Source: Gudongella sp034006985
Lineage (GTDB): Bacteria > Bacillota > Clostridia > Tissierellales > Tissierellaceae
DNA: 64,000 bases
NCBI GenBank assembly: GCA_034006985.1
Contig: JAVERT010000007.1
Location: forward strand, 1-64,000
Direction: 5' to 3'
Below the pieces are notes generated by a model. That model was given only the letters and a program-made list of their open reading frames with translations. It was not told where the DNA came from and ran no database searches. Both the position numbers and the translations under genes were made by a program. Every line of letters begins with the position of its first letter. Positions within the stretch are counted from its first letter, which is position 1. This document shows, piece after piece, positions 42,906 through 52,001 of this stretch.

Positions 42906-43679
42906 CTAAATTTTTTCATAAATTGAGCTCGATAGTTTTTTAAAGCCAAACTCAGCCGGATTATACATTCCTTCTGTTGCTCCTATAAAAAATATTCCTC
43001 CCGGTACCAAAGCCTGATGAAACTTTCTATAGATATCATTCTTTACTTCATTCTTAAAATAAATAGTCACATTTCTGCATATAATTGCGTGAAAATCTTT
43101 TTCATACTTATCCATTATTAAATCATGCTTTTTAAATGAAACCATTTTTTTCACATTATCTTTTATCTCATAGTCTTCATTTACTATATCAAAATATTTT
43201 TTCACATCATCATTTTCAATGTTTTTAATATCTCTATTTTTATATAAACCCTTCTTTGCTCTAGCTAATATATCTCTATCTAGATCAGAAGCTATTATTT
43301 TAGCCTTATCAACAAATCTATTTTTATGTAGCATAATACCTATTGAGTATGGTTCTGCACCGTTTGAACAAGCTGCACTCCATATTTTAATATCTTTGTA
43401 TTTAGGTATTACCTGAGAAAACAAAACTGATTGAAACTCTTCAAACTTCTCTTTATTTCTAAAAAACTCAGTTACATTAATTGTAATCTGGTTTAGAAAT
43501 TCTTTTCTTATCGCTTCATCTTGTTTTATTTTCAATGTATAATCTTTAAAATTATCTACTCCTGCTTTTCTCATTATAGCAGCTAGCCTTCTTTGCATTT
43601 GAGCATCCTTATAAGCATTTAACTCAATGCCAAACTCCTTTAACACCCACTCATATAAGAATTTATAATCTAGCTCCAT
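42906..43679 (-). CDS. cheR: Chemotaxis protein methyltransferase CheR
   Basis: SAM-dependent methyltransferase of 257 residues that methylates glutamates of receptors. It has the N-terminal helical domain, then ITINVTEFFRNKEKFEEF near residue 66, the SAM motif IWSAACSNGAEPYSIGIML near 99, and DLDRDILARAKKGLYKNRDI near 132. It lies next to cheB, its opposing esterase. Confidence 0.94.
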   Translation of the reverse strand: MELDYKFLYEWVLKEFGIELNAYKDAQMQRRLAAIMRKAGVDNFKDYTLKIKQDEAIRKEFLNQITINVTEFFRNKEKFEEFQSVLFSQVIPKYKDIKIWSAACSNGAEPYSIGIMLHKNRFVDKAKIIASDLDRDILARAKKGLYKNRDIKNIENDDVKKYFDIVNEDYEIKDNVKKMVSFKKHDLIMDKYEKDFHAIICRNVTIYFKNEVKNDIYRKFHQALVPGGIFFIGATEGMYNPAEFGFKKLSSSIYEKI

Positions 43680-43683
43680 AGAA

Positions 43684-44694
43684 TCACATTACCAGTTTAT
43701 TTATTGTATCAGATATTTCATCAATCGAAAGTACTTTATCTACTAGACCTTTTGAAATCGCATTACCTGGCATTCCAAATACTATGCAGCTTTCCTTATC
43801 TTGTCCAATATTTATACCACCTTGCAATTTTATATCCTGCATTCCAGAAGCACCGTCCTTACCCATTCCAGTGAGTATAACTCCTAAGAGATTAGCCTTA
43901 TATATCTCAGCAGCCGAACTAAATAAATAATCAACCGCTGGTCTAACACCATGTATCTTTCCCTCTGCATTTAGCTTTATAACATCTCGGTTTAATACCA
44001 TATGGTAACCGCCAGGTGCAAGATAAACCGTATTGGGCTTTATAGGCATTTCATCTTGTGCTTCAAGTACATCTATATTAGATTCTTTATTCATTCTTTC
44101 AGCTAGTGATTTAGTAAATCCTTCCGGCATATGTTGAACTATAAAAATTGGCACTTTCATTTTTTTAGGTAATCTGCCAATTATATTAACTAATACCTTG
44201 GGTCCTCCTGTTGATGCACCAATTACTACAGCATCAATTTTTCTATTTATAATTTGTGAATTTTCATTTACACTAATCCTATTGTTATTATTATATGTGT
44301 CTAATTTATTGCTAAATACAGCTTTGATTTTATTTTCAAGATCATTTTTTAGCTCTACTAAATTCATTTTTATTTCTATTGGTTTCTCTATAAAATCAAA
44401 AGCTCCTAATTCAAGCGCTTCTATAGCAACCTCTGGATTAGTATTTGAACTAAACATAATTACAGGAATATTATATTCACTCTTTATTAACTTTAGAGTT
44501 TCTAGCCCATTCATAATGGGCATTTCCACATCAAGCGTAATAATATCCGGTTTGATCTTTGGTATTATATCAATTGCATCTTTACCGTTTCTGGCTACTC
44601 CTACTACTTCAACTCCTCTAATTTCAGAAAGCATATCTGAAATTATCCTTCTCATAAATGCGGAGTCATCTACGATCATAGCCCTGATAGGCAT
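43684..44694 (-). CDS. cheB: Chemotaxis methylesterase/deamidase CheB
   Basis: A 336-residue response regulator. Receiver domain 1-120 with D9-D10 and phosphoacceptor D55 (IITLDVEMPIMNG); linker; esterase domain with the catalytic serine in VVIGASTGGPKVL near 159, histidine in FIVQHMPEGFT near 188 and aspartate in TGMGKDGASGM near 280. It removes receptor methyl groups when phosphorylated. GGAGG precedes the ATG. Confidence 0.95.
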   Translation of the reverse strand: MPIRAMIVDDSAFMRRIISDMLSEIRGVEVVGVARNGKDAIDIIPKIKPDIITLDVEMPIMNGLETLKLIKSEYNIPVIMFSSNTNPEVAIEALELGAFDFIEKPIEIKMNLVELKNDLENKIKAVFSNKLDTYNNNNRISVNENSQIINRKIDAVVIGASTGGPKVLVNIIGRLPKKMKVPIFIVQHMPEGFTKSLAERMNKESNIDVLEAQDEMPIKPNTVYLAPGGYHMVLNRDVIKLNAEGKIHGVRPAVDYLFSSAAEIYKANLLGVILTGMGKDGASGMQDIKLQGGINIGQDKESCIVFGMPGNAISKGLVDKVLSIDEISDTINKLVM

Positions 44695-44708
44695 ATTTTT
44701 CCTCCTAA

Positions 44709-45191
44709 CTATAAGTTTACAATTTTTTTATCTACAGATTTTATCATTACCTCAAAACTTTCTAAATTAACCATCATTGTTCTTCCAACGGTCCCTCCAG
44801 TTTCTTCACCTATAACTGGTATGCCCAACATTTGAAGTGTCTTTAAAACTGCTTCAACATTTTTTTGACCAATTCCTCCAAATTCATTGTCTTCACTCTG
44901 AAAAAACATACTTGCTCCACCTGCTATTTTTGCAACAAGTCTATTGTATTTACTCCCATTTTTTATTTTTTCAACCATAAGTGGAATCGCAAGATTTGCA
45001 AATTTTTCAGGCTTTTCGACATTACTAAAACATGTGCTATCTGGTAGTAATATATGGCTGAGCCCTCCAATTTTGCTTATAGTATCATAGACTGCTATTC
45101 CTACACAAGAACCTAACCCTATGGTGATAAATTGTTCTGGTGCTTGGCTAACCCTATATTCTGCTATTCCTACTCTTATAAAGTTCTCCAT
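44709..45191 (-). CDS. cheD: Chemoreceptor glutamine deamidase CheD
   Basis: A 160-residue enzyme that deamidates receptor glutamines. The cysteine-containing GLGSCVGIAVYDTISKIGGL and the histidine in SHILLPDS form the catalytic site; AKIAGGASMFFQSEDNEFGG and GEETGGTVGRTMMVNLESFE are further family features. In Bacillus, CheD is also a partner of CheC; here only FliY carries CheC domains. Confidence 0.93.
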   Translation of the reverse strand: MENFIRVGIAEYRVSQAPEQFITIGLGSCVGIAVYDTISKIGGLSHILLPDSTCFSNVEKPEKFANLAIPLMVEKIKNGSKYNRLVAKIAGGASMFFQSEDNEFGGIGQKNVEAVLKTLQMLGIPVIGEETGGTVGRTMMVNLESFEVMIKSVDKKIVNL

Positions 45192-45214
45192 GTAAATCCT
45201 CGTTTCTTCTTTAG

Positions 45215-45661
45215 TTACATTTTCATATCCAATAACATTTCCGCATGTTTCCCTGTAAATAGTTTGTCATTATCTAAAATAATAATCACATCTTTTTCAT
45301 TTTTAATATATCCGTAAATATAATCTCTTGTGATTTCTAGATCTCTATTTGCTATCTCTACTTGGTTTAAATCAAAGTTTTTAATTCCAATTATATCCTC
45401 AACAACATATCCTATCTGTTTACCAGACCAATTTAATACAATTACTCGATTTATATTAGATTTCATATTCTCTTTACCAAACAATCTCTGAGATAAACTA
45501 ATTACCGGAAGAATTTTTTCGTTTAATTCAATTACCCCAAGCATATATTCAGCCGTCTCTGGAACTTTAACAGGTTCTACATAATCGATAATCTTATTAA
45601 TATTTGCGATTTCTATAGCAAATTGTTGATTGTTAACTAAAAATAATAAATATTGATTCAC
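45215..45661 (-). CDS. cheW: Chemotaxis coupling protein CheW (copy 2)
   Basis: A 148-residue CheW-domain protein: LLFLVNNQQFAIEIANINKI, PETAEYMLGVIELNEKILPV then ISLSQRLFGKEN. It lies directly after the receptor gene, so it probably couples that receptor to CheA. The start is GTG after GGGAGTGATATA. It has the CheW length, without the receiver domain of CheV. Confidence 0.9.
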   Translation of the reverse strand: MNQYLLFLVNNQQFAIEIANINKIIDYVEPVKVPETAEYMLGVIELNEKILPVISLSQRLFGKENMKSNINRVIVLNWSGKQIGYVVEDIIGIKNFDLNQVEIANRDLEITRDYIYGYIKNEKDVIIILDNDKLFTGKHAEMLLDMKM

Positions 45662-45693
45662 TATATCACTCCCTACTCAAAATAATTCTCAAA

Positions 45694-47493
45694 TTACACT
45701 TTTTCTGGATTTACAGCATTATTTACGTTAACTTCTTCTTCGTCAAGATTCTCCAAAATAGTAACTTGTCTAATAATAAACTTTGATATCAGATTTTTTA
45801 ATTTCTCGGAAAGTTCCGTCTGTACTTGAGCTGTTTCAGCCATTCCTTCCATTGCAACAGTAGATTCATTTGAACTATAACTAATTTCCTGAGTAGATGC
45901 AGTTGCCTGTTGTACCGCAGCTGACACACCTTCAATTGCCATATTAACTTCTTTTATTGAATCAAGAATTTCTGATGTTGAACCCGCAAATTCTCCCGTA
46001 AGCTCTTTTAAAAAATTTGCATCCTTAAAGTACTGCTCACCTGTTTTTTCAAGCATATCATAATCAGGTACAACCTTTGTATCTATAAAATCAAGTATCT
46101 CTCCACTCGATGTAGAAAGTTTTTCAACCGATTCATTTACTTTTTCTATAACTTCTTTGATCTTTTTTGTAGTATCCGATGCTTTTTCTGCTAATTTTCT
46201 TACTTCATCAGCTACAACAGCAAAGCCTCTACCATGCTCACCAGCTCTTGCCGCTTCTATAGCTGCATTTAAAGCTAATAGATTTGTTTGATCAGCAATT
46301 TCAGATATTATTTGAGTCATTTTGGTTATTTCTTGTACTATTTTTACTTCCTGGATTGCACTCTTTATTTCAATTTGTTTTTCATTGTATATATTATTTG
46401 CAGATATTTTAGAAGCACTTGCCGCTGCTCTCATTTTCAAAGCTCTTTCTTCTATATCTTGACCTTCTATTTTCCCTTCATTAGCTCTTTTTTCAAGATT
46501 GAAAGCACCATTCCCAATTTGTGACCCTGAAGCCGCTACTTGTTGAATGGATGCACTTGTTTCTTGCATTCCTGCTGAAATTTCCTGAACAGCAACATTT
46601 ATATTTTCTCCTTGTGCAATTATCTCCTCCATTACAGATGACAATGCATGAGATGATAAATTCGTTTGATCTGCTGCGTCTGTCACTTCTAGTAATAATG
46701 ATGATACGTTTATATTCATCTCATTAAAACTCTTAGTCAAATCTCCTACTTCATCTTTACGATTTATGTATTCCTCTGGCGCTTGCCATGTCCAATCTCC
46801 ATTTGCCATTTTCTTAGTGCCTTCTACTAATGTTTTAAGTGGCTTAGTAATTGACCCTGCGGTAACTACTGCAGCGATTATTGAGATAAGTAACATTGCT
46901 CCAAATAAAGCTAATGTGTAAAAAATACTTTGATCAGACACTTCAGCATTTTTCTCAAAATTGAATCTTGCATCCCCTATTTTATATCCTACAAGAGTAT
47001 CTATTGTTTCATTTATACTTGTATTTAACTCTTGTCCTTGGGTATCCAAAATTTGGGTCGCAGCACTAAAACCATTATATCTAGCCAAATCAATTATTTT
47101 TCTAGAAGCTTGATCATATTGATTTTTATATGAATCGAGTTGTGCTATAATTGTTTGCTCATCAGGTGAGGTAACAGATAGCTTATACAAACTTAAATGT
47201 TTTTCAAACATTTGGTTCTTTTCATATATGCTATCTTCTAATTTAGAAATTTCCCCTACATCACCACCATAGACAAAATCTCTTAAATCTCCTCTCATTC
47301 CTTGAAATGAATCTACCATTCCTACTAAAGAACCCAAAGGCACGGTTGAATAATTATAGAGTTTTTCATCTAACCTAGCCATATTCTGCATACTTATAAT
47401 AGAATATGCACCTAAAGCACCCGCAATAACCATAACTGCAATAATCCCAGTAAATACTTTAAATCTTATTTTTGCATTTTTAAAAAATTTCAT
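45694..47493 (-). CDS. Methyl-accepting chemotaxis protein
   Basis: Transmembrane receptor of 599 residues. TM1 about 13-33, an extracellular sensor of about 155 residues that is probably a four-helix bundle (TarH/4HB type), TM2 about 190-212, HAMP domain from SITKPLKTLVEGTKKMANGD, then the long signalling coiled coil with the hairpin tip EIADQTNLLALNAAIEAARA then GEHGRGFAVVADEVRKLAEK. Its ligand is unknown. It is the first gene of the chemotaxis operon, behind a c-di-GMP riboswitch and a sigma-D promoter. GGAGGG precedes the ATG. Confidence 0.95.
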   Translation of the reverse strand: MKFFKNAKIRFKVFTGIIAVMVIAGALGAYSIISMQNMARLDEKLYNYSTVPLGSLVGMVDSFQGMRGDLRDFVYGGDVGEISKLEDSIYEKNQMFEKHLSLYKLSVTSPDEQTIIAQLDSYKNQYDQASRKIIDLARYNGFSAATQILDTQGQELNTSINETIDTLVGYKIGDARFNFEKNAEVSDQSIFYTLALFGAMLLISIIAAVVTAGSITKPLKTLVEGTKKMANGDWTWQAPEEYINRKDEVGDLTKSFNEMNINVSSLLLEVTDAADQTNLSSHALSSVMEEIIAQGENINVAVQEISAGMQETSASIQQVAASGSQIGNGAFNLEKRANEGKIEGQDIEERALKMRAAASASKISANNIYNEKQIEIKSAIQEVKIVQEITKMTQIISEIADQTNLLALNAAIEAARAGEHGRGFAVVADEVRKLAEKASDTTKKIKEVIEKVNESVEKLSTSSGEILDFIDTKVVPDYDMLEKTGEQYFKDANFLKELTGEFAGSTSEILDSIKEVNMAIEGVSAAVQQATASTQEISYSSNESTVAMEGMAETAQVQTELSEKLKNLISKFIIRQVTILENLDEEEVNVNNAVNPEKV

Positions 47494-47502
47494 TCCTATC
47501 CC

Positions 47503-47536
47503 TCCTATATTATCTGTAGTTATTATATAATAAGGA
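47503..47536 (-). promoter_or_regulatory. Possible Shine-Dalgarno-sequestering hairpin before mcp
   Basis: TCCTTATTAT (47527-47536) can pair with ATAATATAGGA (47503-47513), which includes the start of the mcp ribosome binding site AGGAGGG; there is one bulged base. It lies directly between the aptamer and the start codon, so it may be the expression platform, acting on translation. No U tract follows, unlike at flgB. Confidence 0.4.
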
Positions 47537-47540
47537 CTTA

Positions 47541-47625
47541 GTTATCAGCAGCTGGCTACCATATATTATTACTGAAGGCCCATAGCTTTGCGTCACAATC
47601 TTTCGAAAGTTTTGCCTTTGATCAC
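47541..47625 (-). ncRNA. c-di-GMP-I riboswitch (GEMM) upstream of the chemotaxis operon
   Basis: Aptamer elements on the minus strand: GGCAAAAC, a hairpin around TTTCGAAAGA, GTGACGCAAAGC, then GGGCC, a short AT-rich arm and GGTAGCC. The outer stem is GTGATCA with TGATAAC (one mismatch). The order and the invariant ACGCAAAGC and GGGCC blocks match the GEMM-I class and the copy at 31439. The transcript carrying it would come from the sigma-D promoter at 47657. Confidence 0.87.
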
Positions 47626-47656
47626 ATTTTGCCGATTAAAGTCATACTACTAAATT

Positions 47657-47682
47657 ATATCGGCCAATAATTAAGAAATTTA
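47657..47682 (-). promoter_or_regulatory. Sigma-D promoter of the chemotaxis operon
   Basis: TAAA, 14 bases, then GCCGATAT on the minus strand, matching the flagellar sigma consensus at both elements. The start point would be near 47650, about 25 bases before the riboswitch aptamer. Confidence 0.85.
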
Positions 47683-47708
47683 AGGAGTTTATCAATAAAA
47701 TGCAACAA

Positions 47709-47750
47709 AAATGGCAGTTATTTTTGATTTAATCAAAAATAGCTGCCATT
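47709..47750 (-). terminator. Terminator of the stalk-domain protein gene
   Basis: AATGGCAGCTATTTTTGATT and its partner form a 20-bp inverted repeat with a single G-U pair and almost no loop; on the minus strand the sequence continues TTTTGTTGCATTTTATTG. It lies 20 bases after the stop of the gene at 47770 and isolates it from the mcp promoter. Confidence 0.85.
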
Positions 47751-47769
47751 AGTCCCCTATTACTTTTTT

Positions 47770-48741
47770 CTATTTAATTTTTATGCTTCCATCTTCCTGA
47801 TAAATAACTTGTGCTTGTAGTACTTGTTCTGCAAAACTTGCTGGTACATAAGTCCTTGCTTCTACAATAATAGGAGCTGACTCTAGTCTTATAAGCATCC
47901 TGGCAAAGTTATAATTATTTCTTCCAATTGTTAGTGTTGACCAGTTAATTCCTTTTACAAGTTCTACTGATTTTGTTTCATTATTCCAAGTAACTTCAAA
48001 TCCTAAAGCTTCTGCAACTTCCCTTAAAGGTATCATTTTAGTGCCATCTTCTAATTGAAAAAGCTCATTACTTAAAACGATCTCATTTATTTGTTCCATT
48101 TCTTCTCGTGCAGGAAGAACTATAATCTTAGTTGGATTTGTTTGTGCTGGTAGAGATGGCATTATAATACTATAAAAAACTACTAAATCTCTATTATAAA
48201 TATTTTCTTTAGATACCATATTGCCATCAACATCCATAATAGATGTTTCATCAGAAACAAGTAGCTTTAATTCATTATCAGCGCTTAACAAATCTTTGTC
48301 AAAATTTTCTACAAATACGGTCCCTGGATTCTCCATATTAGAAGACTTTATAACTAACACATCTGGTGTTAAAATTCCAGGATAGCTAAGTCCCATAGGT
48401 GTATTTTTATGATACTCTGCTGAAACTTTCAAATCTAGCTTAATATCTTCTTTTGATAATATTTTTTGTTCTTCTTCTCCTACTATCAAAACAGTTTCTC
48501 CAATACTAAGTATCAGAGACTCATCATTATCTTCTTTTGTAAGCAAAACTCTAAGATTTTCTCCATCTTCACTAACTTCCTTAACAATACCTTCAAAGCT
48601 AATAAATTCAAACTCCTCCTCTGCTTTAATTGGTGCAGATATAAGCACGGCTTCCTCATTTTCTGCAAATGCTGTTGCTGAACCTCCTAAAATCATAATC
48701 GCACATAAGCCTAAAGCAATCTTCCCTTTTAAATTAATCAT
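47770..48741 (-). CDS. Secreted protein with copper-amine-oxidase-like (stalk) domain
   Basis: A 323-residue exported protein. Signal peptide about 1-26 (ends ATAFA). The middle region (about 48-220) has no recognised fold by eye. The C-terminal 100 residues show the stalk-domain pattern DGTKMIPLREVAEALGFEVT then WNNETKSVELVKG and EARTYVPASFAEQVLQ. Such domains are frequent in Clostridia surface proteins; the name is historical and implies no oxidase activity. GAGGAGG precedes the ATG. Single-gene unit; function unknown. Confidence 0.8.
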   Translation of the reverse strand: MINLKGKIALGLCAIMILGGSATAFAENEEAVLISAPIKAEEEFEFISFEGIVKEVSEDGENLRVLLTKEDNDESLILSIGETVLIVGEEEQKILSKEDIKLDLKVSAEYHKNTPMGLSYPGILTPDVLVIKSSNMENPGTVFVENFDKDLLSADNELKLLVSDETSIMDVDGNMVSKENIYNRDLVVFYSIIMPSLPAQTNPTKIIVLPAREEMEQINEIVLSNELFQLEDGTKMIPLREVAEALGFEVTWNNETKSVELVKGINWSTLTIGRNNYNFARMLIRLESAPIIVEARTYVPASFAEQVLQAQVIYQEDGSIKIK

Positions 48742-48950
48742 ATTTTTATATCCTCCTCTTTTTTTCTTCGTTCTACTTAAAAGTATAACCAGAAAAGCAT
48801 TGGAATAGGTAACAGAGTAATTACAATTAGGTTAAATAAAAGTTAAATTCTGAGTATAATTAGGCAAATACATATACAAGAAGTCTTTGAAAAATAAGGT
48901 TACAAATTTGGACTTGATATATTGATTGAAATCTAAGCCATGTTCATAGG

Positions 48951-48990
48951 AAAAAAAAATGCCTATCTAGGATTAATCCCAGATAGGCAT
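48951..48990 (-). terminator. Terminator of the wzz-like polysaccharide operon
   Basis: ATGCCTATCTRGGATT arms pair over 16 bases with one mismatch, followed on the minus strand by TTTTTTTTTCC. It lies 10 bases after the wzz-like stop codon. Confidence 0.9.
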
Positions 48991-48999
48991 TTGATACAT

Positions 49000-50037
49000 T
49001 TATTTTGATTCATTCCAATATGCTTTAAAGAAAGCTGTAAATACTCCTATCATCAATCCAAGTACTAATGATATTGCAAGAATAAGCATCTTCCTAGGAG
49101 CAACAGGATTTATAGGTAAGCTAGGCGTTTGATTCAACAATATAGTTGTAGAAAGAACATCTTGTAAACCCAAAGTCAATGGATTATCATTATTACCTTG
49201 CTTTACTGCTATTAGGTTTGCACTTTCATTTTTTAACTCTTCATAATACAATTTACTTCTTGCGTTACCTAGTTCTAAATCTTTTAATTCTTGTTTTAAT
49301 TTTACAACTTCATTTTCCAGCTCTGTGTAATTAGGATTTATCTCTTCTACTAGCATAGTTTCATCTTTTAAATCTTCAAGAGATACATTTTTATCCTTTG
49401 CTAAAACACTTGCATATAATGGATCTGTTAGAACATATTTTCTTAATAGGATTGTTGGCTCTAATTCCGCAAGCAACTCTTCAGTTTTTGTTATATTTCC
49501 GGTAATGTATAATTCTTGCTCTTTAAAATTATCTAGTTCTGCGGAAAACAGATTTATAAAGTAATTTAATGCCTTCCCTTCATTCATGTAATTAACTTCT
49601 ATTAAAAAATATTCTCTGAGAGTACTTATTAAATCAGATGCTTTTTGTGGAGAATCTGCCGTTACGGTAAAAACAAATACATTTGATTCTTCATCATTAT
49701 TTATACTAATCCTATCCGCTAAACTTTGGATAGTAGTTTCTAATCCTAAATCAGTAATTGTACTAGCTAGTACTCTGTCTGATTTTATTAATGAAAGGTA
49801 ATCCATATGATTAGTTGTTGTAAAGGTATATGTACCGTATTTAGTTTCTATTGTTTCTGGAATATCAATTATCCCACGAAGCTTCGATTCAAATGATGGG
49901 CTAGCTATAAACCAAGCATAAACTCCACCTAATAAAACTAAAACTAGAGTTATAGCAACTATTGTTTTCCATCCATTCAATAATATTGTTATTAATTCTT
50001 TTAACGATATCTCATCTTCAAATTGTTTGTCTTCCAT
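49000..50037 (-). CDS. Wzz/YveK-type polysaccharide chain-length protein
   Basis: A 345-residue membrane protein with spans near 25-46 and 318-338 and a long extracellular, partly coiled-coil middle. The N-terminal ISLKELITILLNGWKTIVAI and the proline-rich LPINPVAPRKMLILAIS before the last span are features of the Wzz family. No tyrosine-kinase domain is attached, so it resembles YveK/CapA rather than a bacterial BY-kinase. It regulates the length or export of surface polysaccharide. It follows the WbpM/CapD-like gene by 10 bp. Confidence 0.85.
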   Translation of the reverse strand: MEDKQFEDEISLKELITILLNGWKTIVAITLVLVLLGGVYAWFIASPSFESKLRGIIDIPETIETKYGTYTFTTTNHMDYLSLIKSDRVLASTITDLGLETTIQSLADRISINNDEESNVFVFTVTADSPQKASDLISTLREYFLIEVNYMNEGKALNYFINLFSAELDNFKEQELYITGNITKTEELLAELEPTILLRKYVLTDPLYASVLAKDKNVSLEDLKDETMLVEEINPNYTELENEVVKLKQELKDLELGNARSKLYYEELKNESANLIAVKQGNNDNPLTLGLQDVLSTTILLNQTPSLPINPVAPRKMLILAISLVLGLMIGVFTAFFKAYWNESK

Positions 50038-50047
50038 AATTTCCCCT

Positions 50048-51886
50048 TTATTGTTCCCTTTTATATGTAGGAACCAGTTTTTTTAACTTATCCTTAATTT
50101 CATCTGCATTTATTATACCCAATCTAGACTCAACATCTTCAATTTCTGATTTTAATAATGTGTAATCAATTTCAAACGGTTTAGCTATATGAATTTTATT
50201 ATGAACAGTCTCACTTATGCCTTCTTCATTTAGGAGCAATTCTTCATATAATTTTTCGCCAGGTCTAAGTCCAGTAAAAACTATATCTATATCTTTATAT
50301 GGTTCATACCCTGACAATCTAATAATATCTTCTGCAAGATTTAAAATCTTTACAGGCTGACCCATGTCTAAAATGAAAATTTCTCCACCTCTAGCCATCG
50401 AACCTGCTTCTAGCACTAGCTGGCTTGCTTCAGGTATTGTCATAAAATACCTGGTTATTTCTGGATGCGTTACTGTTAATGGGCCGCCTTCTTTAACTTG
50501 TCTTTTAAATGTAGGGACAACACTCCCACTACTTTCTAAAACATTCCCAAATCTAACAGCAACAAATTCAGTCTTACTTGTTTTATCAAAGCTTTGAACA
50601 ATCATTTCACAAAGTCTTTTAGTTGCCCCCATAACATTGGTTGGATTTACAGCCTTATCAGTAGAAATCATTACAAATCTCTTTACACCGACTTTTGAAG
50701 CCGCTTCCACTAAATTTATTGCCCCCAGAACATTATTCTTAAATGCAGCTTTTGGATTAGATTCCATTAGGGGAACGTGTTTATGAGCTGCTGCATGAAA
50801 TACTATATCTGGCTTAATTTCTTCCATAATCTCTAATATTTCCTGTTTGTCTCTAACTGATGCTATTTTTACCTCGATTTCAATATAAGGAAACTTATCA
50901 ATAATTTCATTTTGTATTTCAAAAACTCCATTTTCATAAATATCTAAAAGAATCAGTTTTTTAGGATTAAATTTAACTATTTGCCTAGCTAGCTCAGAAC
51001 CTATTGAACCACCACCACCAGTAACTAAAACAATCTTATTCTCAATATATTGAGAAATCAAATCCATATTTAGTTTTACCTCATCTCTCCCAAGTACATC
51101 TTTTATATCTATATCTCTTATACTTTTTATAGTAACAGTTCCATCTATAAGTTCATATATCCCTGGAACAATCCTAATCTTAGCCTTGGTATTTTTGCAC
51201 TCATCAACTATCTCTTTAATATCCCTTTTACTTGCCGATGGAATTGCAATTACTATTTCATCAATATTACATCTCTTAACCGTTTGGATTATATCTTTTC
51301 GTTGTCCTACAATTGGAACCCTATTTATACTTGTACCTTTTTTTGATATATCATCATCTATAATCGCAACTGGTTTACTCCCTAAATCCACATGATTTTT
51401 ATACTCTCTTATAACCATTGCACCAGCATCTCCAGCACCTATGATAAGGATTCTTTTTATATCTCTACTAAAGAATATGTGTCCTAGCTGTTTTTTTAAT
51501 GCTACCCTTGCTGCAAGTCTCGAGCCACCAATAAAAAATATATCAAGCATTACTACAATTATATATACACTTCTTGGTAGAGGACTCTGCATAAATGTTA
51601 AAAAGGTAATTGATAAAGCATTTGCTACTAATACTGTAAAACTTATATTTATAACTTCTGAAACACTTGCATATTTATATAAATTTTTATATATCTTAAA
51701 ATATGTAAAAACAACTAGCTTAATTAAAGTGAGCTGCAAAAAAAACTTCCCATAAGCTTCAAAATACTGTGGATCAATATCTCCATCAAACCTTAACCAC
51801 AATGCTATATAATAGGCTAAGTTAATCATAATTATATCAGCTAAGTAAATAAATACTACTCTCATTTTATTTATTATGTTTCGCAT
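50048..51886 (-). CDS. WbpM/CapD-like nucleotide-sugar 4,6-dehydratase
   Basis: Membrane-linked sugar-nucleotide dehydratase of 612 residues. Four N-terminal spans, a CoA-binding-like Rossmann domain (ILIIGAGDAGAMVIREYKNH near 145), then an SDR domain with VLVTGGGGSIGSELARQIVK near 288 and the active-site STDKAVNPTNVMGATKR near 412, in which Met replaces the usual SDR tyrosine as in WbpM and PglF. It probably makes UDP-4-keto-6-deoxy-HexNAc for surface polysaccharide or glycan. The ATG at 51886 (AAAAGGGAG eight bases before) is preferred; one at 51946 is possible. Confidence 0.88.
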   Translation of the reverse strand: MRNIINKMRVVFIYLADIIMINLAYYIALWLRFDGDIDPQYFEAYGKFFLQLTLIKLVVFTYFKIYKNLYKYASVSEVINISFTVLVANALSITFLTFMQSPLPRSVYIIVVMLDIFFIGGSRLAARVALKKQLGHIFFSRDIKRILIIGAGDAGAMVIREYKNHVDLGSKPVAIIDDDISKKGTSINRVPIVGQRKDIIQTVKRCNIDEIVIAIPSASKRDIKEIVDECKNTKAKIRIVPGIYELIDGTVTIKSIRDIDIKDVLGRDEVKLNMDLISQYIENKIVLVTGGGGSIGSELARQIVKFNPKKLILLDIYENGVFEIQNEIIDKFPYIEIEVKIASVRDKQEILEIMEEIKPDIVFHAAAHKHVPLMESNPKAAFKNNVLGAINLVEAASKVGVKRFVMISTDKAVNPTNVMGATKRLCEMIVQSFDKTSKTEFVAVRFGNVLESSGSVVPTFKRQVKEGGPLTVTHPEITRYFMTIPEASQLVLEAGSMARGGEIFILDMGQPVKILNLAEDIIRLSGYEPYKDIDIVFTGLRPGEKLYEELLLNEEGISETVHNKIHIAKPFEIDYTLLKSEIEDVESRLGIINADEIKDKLKKLVPTYKREQ

Positions 51887-51967
51887 ATTAATGACTCCCT
51901 TTTGAAAATCTTCAAATACTCTTTTTGCATGCCAGATATTTCCCATAATGTTTACCTATGTCTATTT

Positions 51968-51996
51968 ATTCTAGCATTAGAAGTGACTAATTGCAA
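51968..51996 (-). promoter_or_regulatory. Sigma-A promoter of the polysaccharide operon
   Basis: TTGCAA and TAGAAT are 17 bases apart on the minus strand, and TGC precedes the -10 box as an extended element. It is placed to transcribe the WbpM/CapD-like and wzz-like genes. Confidence 0.65.
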
Positions 51997-52001
51997 TATA
52001 A

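Noticed and set aside
46288..46727. Two plus-strand frames opposite the chemoreceptor, rich in F, Y and L
   Set aside because: Hydrophobic appearance comes from the reverse complement of the receptor coiled coil; no start context.
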